The notes under the pieces were generated by a model. That model did no database searches and was not told where the DNA came from. It saw only the letters and a program-made list of their open reading frames with translations. DNA of 64,000 nt from Streptomyces sp. MUM 2J (lineage in GTDB: Bacteria; Actinomycetota; Actinomycetes; Streptomycetales; Streptomycetaceae): assembly GCF_022414535.1 (NCBI RefSeq), contig NZ_JADWYM010000032.1:1-64000 (forward strand). Direction: 5' to 3'. The first letter of the stretch is position 1. Every line of letters starts with the position of its first letter. Position numbers and translations under genes: made by a program. Shown here one piece after another: positions 27,528 to 36,212 of the stretch.

Positions 27528-28016
27528 TCACGACGCACCGTGGCGGTTCGGCCGGGCGTCGATCCGCGTGACCGTTCCGGGTGCGCCACGCGTCCCCGGC
27601 CGTTCCGCCGGGCCCTGCGCGGCCCGGCGGGCGCAGGTTCCGTCCGGGGCGGCGCCGGTCCACCGCGCGGCCGTGCCGGCGCCGGCACCCGCAGCCAGGT
27701 TGAACACCGCAGCGAGCCGCGCCGTATCCCCTTGCGGAGTGCGCCCGCGGCGGTCCCCGTCGGCCGGTGCGGGTAGCCGTGTGCCACGACGGTCGGGGCC
27801 GCGGGGCCCGCGCTCGAACGGCACGAACAGCGGGAGGCACGGCGAACGATGGGGGCGACGAGGCGATTCCCTCCGGTGACCGCCCAACCCCGGCAGGCCG
27901 AGGCCGAGCTGTGCCCTGGTCACTCCCCGGGACCGTGCCGTGGCCACTACCCGGGTGGGCGGATCCGTCGCCGCCCGGCGGCGCACCCGGCGCGCGAACG
28001 CGCCCGGCCCCCGCAC
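27528..28016 (-). CDS. hypothetical protein, doubtful
   Basis: A 162-residue frame with fairly high GC at third positions but no recognisable domain; the middle (LAAVFNLAAGAGAGTAARW) could be one hydrophobic helix. No clear ribosome site was found. It stops just beside the ctaD hairpin, which could also terminate it. It may be a small Streptomyces-specific protein or a chance open frame in very GC-rich DNA. Confidence 0.25.
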   Translation of the reverse strand: MRGPGAFARRVRRRAATDPPTRVVATARSRGVTRAQLGLGLPGLGGHRRESPRRPHRSPCLPLFVPFERGPRGPDRRGTRLPAPADGDRRGRTPQGDTARLAAVFNLAAGAGAGTAARWTGAAPDGTCARRAAQGPAERPGTRGAPGTVTRIDARPNRHGAS

Positions 28017-28401
28017 CGCGCCCCCGCAGCCGACGCCGGCTCAGGGGCCGCGCCCCAAACCCCCAAGCCCCACGGCCCCCCCCGGATCCCCAGTCCCCGG
28101 CAGGCCCGGCCGCGCGGCCACACCGTCACGGTCGCCGACGCCGCCGCACACGCGCGGCGAACCGGCCCGTGTCGCCGCCGTCCCCACGTCTGCCCGGTGC
28201 CCCGGACCCCCGCACGGCCCCACCTCCCGTCCGCGACACCGGGCACCGTATGCTGCGCCCCTCCCGCGCGGGCCCCAACGGCCCGCCGGACCTGCACCGG
28301 CGCACAGACACCCCGAGGGGGACCCCGCCTCCGCGCCCCGACCCGTCCCGCGCCCGGACGGCCCCTGTGGGCCGCCCCGCCCGCCCAGTGAGGAGCAACC
28401 C

Positions 28402-29139
28402 TTGCCCGTCCACCACACCGCCCGCGCAGCGCTCCGGGCGGCGGCAGCCGGTGCCGGCGCGCCCGCGGCCGTTCTCGCCCTCGCCGGTCCCGCCGCCGCC
28501 CACGCCGAGGTCGAGGCAGACACCCCGCGGGCACTGGCCGAGAACGTCACCCTGACCTTCGTCTCCGAAGCCGAGTCCGACAGCGGCGGCTTCACCCGGG
28601 TGCGCGTCGTCCTGCCCGAAGGCATCGCCCCGGGCGACGTCGCCCTCGCCGGCGCCCCGGCGGGCTGGAAACTCACGGCGTCCGCCGACGGCTACACCAT
28701 CGGCGGCCCCGCCCTGAAGACCGGGGTCGACGCCGCATACAGAATCAGGGTGCGGCAGTTGCCCGACGCCGAACTACTCGTGTTCAAAACGGTCGAGACC
28801 TACTCCGACGGCAAGATCTCCCGCTGGATCGAGTTGCCCACCGGCGGCGCCGAGCCCGAGGAACCCGCCCCCGTGCTGAAACTGGAGCCCCCGGCCGCCG
28901 GCGCGACCCCGCTCACGCCCGGCCCGTCCGCGGACACCGCCTCCGCCCCCGGCACCGCCCCCTCCACCGACGCCGACCGGAACGTCCCCGCCGCCGGGGC
29001 CACACCCGCGCAGGGGAAGGCCGCCGCGGAGGACGGCGGCCCCTCCACCGCCGTCATCGCCGGCTCGGCCGCCGCCGTGCTCGCCGCGCTGGGCGGCGGC
29101 TGGTGGCTCGCCCGCCGCCGGTCCTCCGGCACCGGCTGA
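28402..29139 (+). CDS. YcnI-family (DUF1775) copper-related membrane-anchored protein
   Basis: A 245-residue exported protein. A signal peptide ends about ...AGPAAAHAEV, so the mature chain could begin at or near the His that binds Cu(II) in characterised YcnI. The YcnI domain follows (NVTLTFVSEAESDSGGFTRV, VALAGAPAGWKL), then a Pro/Ala/Ser-rich linker and a C-terminal helix (VIAGSAAAVLAALGGGWWLA) with Arg residues. TTG 28402 is the start: AGGAG lies six bases upstream and the signal peptide begins directly after it. The CopC-CopD gene follows after 74 bases, as in Bacillus ycnJ-ycnI loci. I infer copper acquisition. Confidence 0.85.
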   Translation: MPVHHTARAALRAAAAGAGAPAAVLALAGPAAAHAEVEADTPRALAENVTLTFVSEAESDSGGFTRVRVVLPEGIAPGDVALAGAPAGWKLTASADGYTIGGPALKTGVDAAYRIRVRQLPDAELLVFKTVETYSDGKISRWIELPTGGAEPEEPAPVLKLEPPAAGATPLTPGPSADTASAPGTAPSTDADRNVPAAGATPAQGKAAAEDGGPSTAVIAGSAAAVLAALGGGWWLARRRSSGTG

Positions 29140-29180
29140 CCGCCCCCACGGCCCGCCCCGCCCCGTACCCGCACCGCCAG

Positions 29181-29199
29181 GACCCAGGACCCAGGACCC
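29181..29199 (+). repeat. short tandem repeat before the CopC-CopD gene
   Basis: The 7-base unit GGACCCA is repeated about 2.6 times just before the GGAG ribosome site of the CopC-CopD gene. Slippage here would alter leader length, not protein sequence. Confidence 0.5.
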
Positions 29200-29213
29200 C
29201 GGAGACACGACGA

Positions 29214-31079
29214 GTGGTACGACGACGACCGGTACGACCGCTGCTACGACGACTGGCCCGCGGCGCGACACGCACCCCCGCCGCGCTGCTGACGGTGGCC
29301 GCGTTCGTCGCCCTGTTCCTCCTCGGCGGAGGCGCCCCGGCAGCCGCCCACGCGGTGATGACGGGCAGCGACCCCCGCGAGGGCACGGTCCTCAGGACGG
29401 CGCCGCGGCAGGTCACGGTGACGTTCGACGAACCCGTGGCCCTCGTCGAGAGCTCGCTGCGCGTGCTCGACCCCGACAACCGCCCGGTGACCGCCGGCGA
29501 CCCGATCCACGCGGACGGCAAGGGCGACACCGCCCGCGTGCGCCTCACCGACGGCCTGGGCCGGGGCACGTACACCGTGTCCTGGCGAGTGGTGTCCGCC
29601 GACGGTCACGCCGTCTCGGGCGCGTTCACCTTCTCCTACGGCGAACCCTCGGGAACCCGCGCCTCCGCGACCACCCCCGCCGTCGACCCCGTCGTCCGCG
29701 CGCTCCACGGCACCGCACGCTACGCGGCCTACGCCGGCCTGGCCCTGCTGATCGGCGCCACCGTGTTCGTCCTCGCCTGCCGGCCCGCGCCCACGGCCGC
29801 ACGGACGGCGCACCGCCTCGCCACGGCCGGCTGGTGGATCCTGCTCGCGTCCACGGCACTGCTCCTCCTCCTGCGCGGGCCGTACGACAGCGGCGACGGC
29901 GCGAGCGGGGCACTGGACCCCGGCCTGTTGGGGCACACGGCGAGCAGCAGACCCGGCATCGCGCTGCTGGCCCGGCTGGCCCTGTTGCTCGCGGTGGCCC
30001 TCCCGGCGCGGAACCGGCAGCCGGTCACCGCACTCACCCGGCGGTCGGCCGCCGCAGCCGCCCTGTGGGCACTCGCCCTGGCCGCGACCTGGGCCGCGGC
30101 CGACCACGCGGCCGTCGGCATCCAGGTCCCGGTCGCCGTGGCCGCCTCGATGCTGCACCTGGGGGCGATGGCCGTGTGGCTGGGCGGCCTGGCCGCACTG
30201 CTGACGGCGTTGTACCGGGCACCCGCCGCGGAACCGCTCCCGCCCACCGCCGTCGCCCGCTTCTCCCGGCTCGCCATGACGGCGGTGGCCGTCCTGGCCG
30301 TCACCGGCGTCTACCAGTCCTGGCGCGGCCTGGGGTCCGTCGAGGCGCTGTTCACCACCGGCTACGGCCGGATCCTCGCGTTCAAGGCCTGGGCGGTGCT
30401 GCTGATGCTCGCGGTCGCGTGGCACTCCCGCCGTCACACCGGCCGTCTGCTTCGCGTCCCCGGGCGGGAGAGGACCCCGGTCACGGTGGGCGGCGGCGCA
30501 CCGGCCGCGCCACCGGACCGCGGAGCCGGCGGCGTCCCCCTCCCGGAGGGCGAGGCGCCGAACCCCGCACCCGGGCCGCACACGTACCGGCGGCGCCTGC
30601 GCCGCTGCGTACTGGCCGAGGCGGCCGTGGGCGTGGTGGTACTCGCCCTGAGCACCGTCCTGACGGGCAGTCAACCGGGACGTGCCGCCACCGAGGCCGC
30701 GGCGGTACGCCCCGTGGTGCCCGGGCAGCCGGACGTGAACCTGACCATGATCCCGTTCAACACCGGCAGCACCGCGCTCGCCGGACACGGCAGGGTCCAG
30801 ATCACCCTGGAGCCCGGCCGGGTGGGCCGGAACGTCGTCGAAGCCGTCGTCTACGGCGCCGACGGCAGCCCCGTCACCGCCCCCGAACTGCGCCTGACCC
30901 TCACCCTCCGGGACCGCCGCGTCGGCCCGCTGGACGCGCACCTCGCCGACGAGGGCGGCTACTGGGGCAGCGACACCCTGGAACTGCCCGTCGCCGGGAC
31001 CTGGACGATGCGGGCCACGGTCCGCACCTCCGACATCGACCAGGTCACGGTCGAGAGGACGGTGAGGATCGGACCGTGA
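29214..31079 (+). CDS. CopC-CopD fusion protein, probable copper importer (YcnJ-like)
   Basis: A 621-residue protein in three parts. A signal peptide ends at ...APAAAHAVMTG, putting the CopC copper-binding His at or near the mature N-terminus; the CopC beta-barrel follows (TAPRQVTVTFDEPV, GTYTVSWRVVSADGHAVSGAF). Residues about 165-500 are the eight-helix CopD domain (VAASMLHLGAMAVWLGGLAAL, LAVTGVYQSWRGLGS). The C-terminal 110 residues form a beta-rich domain (YtkA/FixH-like). GTG 29214 follows GGAG at nine bases. Pairing with YcnI and proximity to ctaD suggest delivery of copper, perhaps to haem-copper oxidase. Confidence 0.88.
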   Translation: MVRRRPVRPLLRRLARGATRTPAALLTVAAFVALFLLGGGAPAAAHAVMTGSDPREGTVLRTAPRQVTVTFDEPVALVESSLRVLDPDNRPVTAGDPIHADGKGDTARVRLTDGLGRGTYTVSWRVVSADGHAVSGAFTFSYGEPSGTRASATTPAVDPVVRALHGTARYAAYAGLALLIGATVFVLACRPAPTAARTAHRLATAGWWILLASTALLLLLRGPYDSGDGASGALDPGLLGHTASSRPGIALLARLALLLAVALPARNRQPVTALTRRSAAAAALWALALAATWAAADHAAVGIQVPVAVAASMLHLGAMAVWLGGLAALLTALYRAPAAEPLPPTAVARFSRLAMTAVAVLAVTGVYQSWRGLGSVEALFTTGYGRILAFKAWAVLLMLAVAWHSRRHTGRLLRVPGRERTPVTVGGGAPAAPPDRGAGGVPLPEGEAPNPAPGPHTYRRRLRRCVLAEAAVGVVVLALSTVLTGSQPGRAATEAAAVRPVVPGQPDVNLTMIPFNTGSTALAGHGRVQITLEPGRVGRNVVEAVVYGADGSPVTAPELRLTLTLRDRRVGPLDAHLADEGGYWGSDTLELPVAGTWTMRATVRTSDIDQVTVERTVRIGP

Positions 31080-31327
31080 GGGGGAGGGCGTCGTGGGCCC
31101 GGGCGCACGGCGACGCCGGTTTGACGGTCGTGGATGTGGAGGGGGCACCTCCGCTCGCGCGGATCCGGCTCGCCCCCCGGCCAGGCGCACCCGAGCGGGG
31201 GCGGGACACCTCCGCGTGAGCGGAGTCACGCCCCGGCGGGGAGGGGCGGGGAAGCGGGCGCCGGGCGCCGCGGTGGTCCCTCCCCGCCGGAGCCCCGGAG
31301 GGCCGGGCGGGTTCCCGGGGATGGAGA

Positions 31328-31370
31328 GGGGGGCGTTGCGGGCTGCTCGTGGAAGCCCGCAACGCCCCCC
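31328..31370. terminator. 17-bp hairpin between CopC-CopD and the trypsin remnant
   Basis: GGGGGGCGTTGCGGGCT at 31328-31344 pairs exactly with 31354-31370 around nine bases. It lies downstream of both convergent units and can serve as a shared terminator. The 310 bases from 31080 to 31389 hold no gene besides this. Confidence 0.75.
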
Positions 31371-31399
31371 TGGCATTCACCTGAGGGGTACTCAGGAGC

Positions 31400-31845
31400 C
31401 TTCTGGGGCGACCGGTACGTCTGCGCGGTCACGGAGGCGCGGCGGGTGGTCAGCCGGGTGAGGACACCCGGCTGACCGTCCCTCGCACGCTCCTCCCCCC
31501 AGGAAGTGATTCCTGCCAGGACGCCCCCGATGAACAGGGGACCGCCGCTGTCGTCCTGGCAGGTGTCCAGGTCGCCGGACGGGCGTCCGGCGCACACCGT
31601 GTCGTCCGCCGCGAGGGCGGAGCCGTACGAGTTGTTGGAACCGGGGTCGGACACGACGGGGACGGTCGCGGTCGCATCCGGGAGGAGAGGGAAGGCTCCG
31701 GCGCGGCGGCCCGGGCCGGGATGCGGGCGAGCGCGCCCGCGGTGACGTGCGTGCCGCTCGACCGGGGGGCGGGGGCGGCCACTGCGCGCAGGGTGCCGAG
31801 GAATGCCGTCGCTGCATTCCGTCGTGCGCGGGTGGGCCCGGACAT
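31400..31845 (-). pseudogene. decayed trypsin-like (S1A) secreted serine protease
   Basis: ATG 31845 with AGAGGAG upstream opens a signal-peptide-like start (MSGPTRARRNAATAFLGTL), but this frame stops at 31450 in unrelated residues. Another frame on the same strand encodes the C-terminal part of a Streptomyces trypsin: NSYGSALAADDTVCAG, then DTCQDDSGGPLFIGGVLAG with the catalytic Ser motif, then ITSWGEE and QPGVLTRL. The segment with the catalytic His and Asp is missing, and the Cys after SWG is lost. A frameshift plus an internal deletion, between about 31640 and 31740, best explains this. Even a corrected frame would lack two of the three catalytic residues. Confidence 0.75.
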
Positions 31846-32141
31846 GCGTCTCCTCTGGGTGTTGCCGGTGGGGGGTTCGACGGGGTGTCGCGGTGGCGGG
31901 TTCGGGTTCCTCCGGCTGCTTCGAGCCGGGGGGATCGGACCTGCCCCCGTGTGCCCCGGCGAGCGGCACACCCTTACACTAGGGCGGCGTCGGTCCCCGC
32001 CCAATGAGGGAACCCCCTAACGGAGTTGGGCAGGGAAAACCCTCGGTCACCTCCCCGCCCGCCCGCACCGCAGCCGTGCGGAACCGGCGCAGCGGTCACC
32101 CCCCGACCGGTCTCGCCGGGCACGGCGCCCCGCCCCCGGTC

Positions 32142-34985
32142 TCACTTGGCGTGGCGTCCCGCAGCCAGCCGGACGATGTCCACCCGTGACCGGATCCCGA
32201 GCTTGCGGTAGACCCGGGTCAGTGTCGCCTCGACGGTCTTGACGCTGATGAAGAGCCGGGAGGCGATCTCGCGATTGGTGGCGCCCTCCATCACCAGTGC
32301 GGCGACCTGACGTTCCATCGACGCCAGCCCCTCCAGGGCCGACGCCTTCCCCGGCGCCGGTGCCTGCGGTGCGGCGGGCCCCGCCGTGGCTGCCGCCTCG
32401 ACCTGCCGGACCCACGGCACCGCGCGGCAGCGCCGGAACAGCCGGGCCGCCTCGTCGTACGACGTCGGGCCCGGTGCCGGAGCGGTGGCCGTCCGGGTGG
32501 CGCCGAGGGGGCGGGGCCGGGTGCGCAGCCGGGCCGTCGCGAAGGCGGTCCGGGCCTCCTCCAGGCCGTATCCCAGTTTGCTCAGCCGGTCCTGAACGGA
32601 CGTCAGCCGGGCGACGGCGGCGTCCAGGTCGCCGCGCGCGGCGCGCACGAGGGCCTCCGCCCGGTCCAGGACGGCGAGCACGCTCTCACGGCCCAGCCGC
32701 ATGGCGTGTTCGCGGGTGACGTCGACGAGTTCCTGCGCCTCGCCGACCTCTCCGACGGCGACCAGTGCCTCGGCCAGGTCACCGTGCCAGCGGCCGCGGG
32801 CGGGGTCGGTGACGCCCAGGCCCTGTTCCAGCTCCCGCACGCGGCGCAGGGCGACGATCGCCGCCTGTGCGTCGCCGGCCACGAGGTGGGCGTAGCCGAG
32901 CGCGGCGAGGGCGCGGGAGAGGTACATCTGGTCGCCGTCCTCCTCGGCGTGTCGCGCGGCCTCCCGGGCGAGCGCCAGTGCCCGGTCGACGTCGCCGCCG
33001 GACGCCTCGGCGAGCGAGGCCAGCATCGCGGAGGCGCCTTCGCCGATGCCGGAGTCGCGGGCCAGCCGCAGGCTCTCGCGGGACAGGTCCAGGGCCCGTC
33101 CGCAGTGGCCGGTGAGCAGTTCGGTCTCGGCGAGGGCCCGCAGGAAGTGCACCTCGCTCTCGACCATGCCGCGCTGGCGGACCTCGCGGAGCAGTCCGCT
33201 GATCGTGGTGCGGGCCTCGGGCAGTTGGTCGCTCATCACGAGCCAGCGGAAGCGGGCGGCGCGGGGGCCGTTGTGGTGGCAGCTCACATAGGGGTCCTGC
33301 GGTTCCCGCAGGGCTTGCCTGACGGTCGTGGGGGCGTCCGGGTGGCCCATCAGGGTCTCGGTGGAGGCCTGCAGGGCGAGTGCCATCAGCTCGGTGCGCC
33401 GGTCAGCGCCGCGTGCGGCCAGTTCGGCGGCGTGGGCGGCCTCCTGGCGGGCTTCGGCGAAGTCCCCCTCGACGACCAGGCCGCGCCAGGCCAGCTGGTA
33501 GTGGACGAGGGCGAGCAGGCGCGGGTCGTCGCCCGCGTCCGCGAGGGCCTGCGGGAAGACGGCGTCGACGTCGGCGAGGGCCTGTCCGGCGGACTCGATC
33601 ACGACCATCCACGCGCGTACCCGCTGGGCGGGTGCGGCGGCCCGGGTGAGGACCTCGCGGGCGATGTCCCGGGCCAGGTCGACCTCGCCGGCGGTGATGG
33701 CGTCCTCCGCGGCCTGCAGGCGCCGCTCGTCCGCGCTGGGCACGCTTCCGCCGGGGGTGTGCCGGGCGGCGAGCAGACCCAGGGCAGCGGCCACGGAGGG
33801 GGCGCCGCGGTCGCGGGCGAGGGCGGCGGCCTCGGCGAGCCGTGCGGCGACGTTCGGGTCGGTGCCGATGGTGGCGAGGGCGAGGTGCCGGGCCCGTTCG
33901 ATGGGGTCCGAGGCGGCCGTGGACAGTGTGGCGTGGGCGGCCCGCCGTTCCTGTGCGGGGGCCTCCGCGTAGAGGGCGGCGGAGATCAGGGGATGGGCGA
34001 ACCGAACGGTCGGGCCCTCCGGGTCGGTGGTGAGCAGGCCGAGTGCTGCGGCCTGGGCGCATTCGGCCTCGGCGTTCTCGCGGCCGGCCGCGTGCAGGAG
34101 GGCCGGTGTGGGGCGGGCGCCGGCGCTGGCCACGAGCAGGGTGCGCCGGGCTTCTTCGGAGAGCATGTCGAGGCGGCTGAGGACGAGTGCCCGCAGCGAG
34201 GTGGGTACCGGCAGGGGCTCGCCCGGGCGGGGCGGGGTGGGGTTCTCGCCGAGCGCGCGGCCCAGCTCCAGGGCGAAGAGGGGGTTGCCGCCGCTGGTGC
34301 GGTGGATGTCGCGGAGCGTGGAGCGGGACAGACCGGTGTAGCCGCGGGCGTCCAGGAGAGCGGAGACCTGGGTGCGGGTGAAGGGGCCGAGCCGGACGGC
34401 GAGGGTGTCGGGCGGGGAGGCGTTCAGGTGCCGGTCGTACTCCTGGTCCTCGGTGCGGGCGGCACAGACCATCTGCACGGGGGTGTCGCCGAGGCGGCGG
34501 GCGGCGAAGCCGAGTAGTTCGGCGCTGGCCGCGTCCAGCCACTGCAGGTCGTCGGCGACGATCAGGACGGGGCCGTCGGCGGCGAGCACGCGCAGGGCGG
34601 AGAGCACCGCCAGTCGCAGGGCGAGGCCGTCGCGGCGCAGGGTGGGTTCGCCGCGGCCGGTGAGAGCGGACTCCAGGGCGTCGCGCTGGGCTGCGGGGAG
34701 CTGGTCGGCGATGTCCGGGAGGACCAGGCCGAAGAGGTCGGCCAGGGCGAGGAAGGGGAGGTGGGATTCGGACTCGGTGGCCGAGCAGCGCAACACGGTG
34801 CGGGCCGCCTGGCCGTAATCCGCGGCCAATGCCCGCAGCACGGTCGACTTTCCAATTCCGGCGGGTCCGTGGAGCAGCACGCTGCCGCCCGAGGCGAGCT
34901 GCTCCCGTGCGGCGGTGAACAGCTCCTCCCTGCCGATGACCAGGTCGGGGCGGTACCTCGCAGGCTCCTGGAAGTCCCGTGGCAC
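32142..34985 (-). CDS. LAL-type LuxR regulator (large ATP-binding regulator)
   Basis: A 947-residue regulator: an N-terminal AAA/STAND ATPase with Walker A GPAGIGKST (residues 40-48) and Walker B VLIVADDLQWLD, a long helical-repeat sensor region, and a C-terminal LuxR helix-turn-helix (MERQVAALVMEGATNREIASRLFISVKTVEATLTRVYRKLG). LAL proteins often activate secondary metabolism or sugar catabolism genes. GTG 34985 has GGAGGG ten bases upstream; GTG 34991 is a close alternative. TAGAAT about 35 bases before the start is a candidate -10 box. The gene lies alone after a GAF-LuxR gene on the same strand; the target is unknown. Confidence 0.88.
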   Translation of the reverse strand: MPRDFQEPARYRPDLVIGREELFTAAREQLASGGSVLLHGPAGIGKSTVLRALAADYGQAARTVLRCSATESESHLPFLALADLFGLVLPDIADQLPAAQRDALESALTGRGEPTLRRDGLALRLAVLSALRVLAADGPVLIVADDLQWLDAASAELLGFAARRLGDTPVQMVCAARTEDQEYDRHLNASPPDTLAVRLGPFTRTQVSALLDARGYTGLSRSTLRDIHRTSGGNPLFALELGRALGENPTPPRPGEPLPVPTSLRALVLSRLDMLSEEARRTLLVASAGARPTPALLHAAGRENAEAECAQAAALGLLTTDPEGPTVRFAHPLISAALYAEAPAQERRAAHATLSTAASDPIERARHLALATIGTDPNVAARLAEAAALARDRGAPSVAAALGLLAARHTPGGSVPSADERRLQAAEDAITAGEVDLARDIAREVLTRAAAPAQRVRAWMVVIESAGQALADVDAVFPQALADAGDDPRLLALVHYQLAWRGLVVEGDFAEARQEAAHAAELAARGADRRTELMALALQASTETLMGHPDAPTTVRQALREPQDPYVSCHHNGPRAARFRWLVMSDQLPEARTTISGLLREVRQRGMVESEVHFLRALAETELLTGHCGRALDLSRESLRLARDSGIGEGASAMLASLAEASGGDVDRALALAREAARHAEEDGDQMYLSRALAALGYAHLVAGDAQAAIVALRRVRELEQGLGVTDPARGRWHGDLAEALVAVGEVGEAQELVDVTREHAMRLGRESVLAVLDRAEALVRAARGDLDAAVARLTSVQDRLSKLGYGLEEARTAFATARLRTRPRPLGATRTATAPAPGPTSYDEAARLFRRCRAVPWVRQVEAAATAGPAAPQAPAPGKASALEGLASMERQVAALVMEGATNREIASRLFISVKTVEATLTRVYRKLGIRSRVDIVRLAAGRHAK

Positions 34986-35150
34986 GGTCACCGCTCCCTC
35001 CGAGTGTCGTGTTCGGGCCAAATTCTAGGCAACGGGTCCTGCAATTCGGGCGGACGGTGTGGTGAGGGATATAACAACGAGACGCATAGAAAAATTCAAG
35101 CCACTGTCCACTGAATGGTCATCGGCCGGCAAGGCCCTGTCAGCCGGAGG

Positions 35151-35984
35151 TTACGGCAGGAGGCCCGCCCGCCGCGCCTCCGCCACCGCTTCTCCACGGG
35201 TGTGTGCGCCGAGCTTGCGCATGGCCGAGCGCAGATAGGACTTGACCGTCTCCGGCCGCAGCCGCAGCCGCTCGGCGGTCGTCGCGTTGGTCGCGCCGGC
35301 CGCCACGCACGACAGCACGTCCAGTTCGCGCGGCGCCAGCGCCACGGCGGGGGCTCCGGACGCCGGGGTCAGCAGGTCGCAGGCGGTCAGCAGCTCCGAG
35401 CGCAGGTACGGGTCGGTGATGCGCGGGGCCAGGGCGCGCAAGGCCGCGTGGGCCTCCCGGACCTGCTCCCAGGCGGCGGACGACCCGGACCGCGCGACGA
35501 GGGCGGGACGCGCCGCCGCGAGCAGGGCGCCCGCCTCCTCCCGTGCCACCAGCGCCTGCTCCACGTCCCTGGCCGCCGCCACGGCCTCGCTCAGGGTGCG
35601 GTCGCCGAGCGGCTGAGCGGTGCGCAGGGCGCCGTAGAGCACGCCGCGCACCCGGCGCCGCACCACCACCGGCACCGCCAGCACCGACCGCAGCCCCTCC
35701 TCGGCCACGGCCGCGTCGTACTCGTGGCTGATCTGGCGCGACGAGGAGTAGTCCGTCACCGCGTAGGGGCGCGCCAGCGCCACCGCCTTGCCGCCCAGGC
35801 CGCTGCCCGAGGCCACCGCCAGCGCCCGGAGCGCCGCGGTGACGTTGCCGCTCAGTTCGCTGATGCGCATCTGCCGCCGACCGGGGTCGACGAGGCCGCC
35901 GAAGGCGACGGGCAGCCCGGTCGCCCGTCGCAGCCGGGCCAGCGCACCGCTGATCTCCATCACCCCGGGCACGTCCGCTGTCAC
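35151..35984 (-). CDS. GAF-domain LuxR-family regulator
   Basis: A 277-residue regulator with an N-terminal GAF sensor domain (VAFGGLVDPGRRQMRI, GLGGKAVALARPYAV, VLAVPVVVRRRVRGVLYGAL) and a C-terminal LuxR helix-turn-helix (APRELDVLSCVAAGATNATTAERLRLRPETVKSYLRSAMRKLG). It starts with GTG 35984, preceded by AGAGGGG. It diverges from the two acyl-CoA synthetase genes across 228 bases, so it probably controls them. Regulators of this design next to acyl-CoA ligases are frequent in Streptomyces. The ligand of the GAF domain, perhaps an acid or acyl-CoA, is not known. Confidence 0.82.
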   Translation of the reverse strand: MTADVPGVMEISGALARLRRATGLPVAFGGLVDPGRRQMRISELSGNVTAALRALAVASGSGLGGKAVALARPYAVTDYSSSRQISHEYDAAVAEEGLRSVLAVPVVVRRRVRGVLYGALRTAQPLGDRTLSEAVAAARDVEQALVAREEAGALLAAARPALVARSGSSAAWEQVREAHAALRALAPRITDPYLRSELLTACDLLTPASGAPAVALAPRELDVLSCVAAGATNATTAERLRLRPETVKSYLRSAMRKLGAHTRGEAVAEARRAGLLP

Positions 35985-36212
35985 CTGCTCGACCCCTCTG
36001 CCGCGGCTCCTGTGCGGCCCCCACCCCCGTTCGGGGGTAGTGAGACCTGCATCACGGATTACACGATGTCTCAGAGCCGCCCGGCAATGGTCCGGAACCG
36101 CCGGAACGCACCGAGGGGCGCACCGGCGCCGGAGGGCCGGCCGTGACGGGGCCCCCGGGGGCCGCCGCCGGCCGGAACGCCCGGCGGCGGGACCGAGAAA
36201 CAGGGAGGACGG

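Larger units (their letters stand above)
27455..28401. other. long GC-rich stretch before ycnI, no firm gene
   Basis: These 947 bases contain a hairpin at 27494-27519, a doubtful minus-strand frame (27528-28016) and then a long C-rich tract. TATGCT at 28249-28254 could be a -10 box for the YcnI gene, giving a leader of about 140 bases. Most open frames are Pro/Arg-rich shadows. Confidence 0.4.

Noticed and set aside
32706..34517. Plus-strand Gly/Val-rich frame of 603 codons
   Set aside because: It is antisense to the LAL regulator, whose Walker and HTH motifs are clear.
36041..36073. TGAGAC...GTCTCA inverted repeat as operator of the GAF-LuxR regulator
   Set aside because: Only six bases per arm with a 21-base gap; likely by chance and not placed against a clear promoter.
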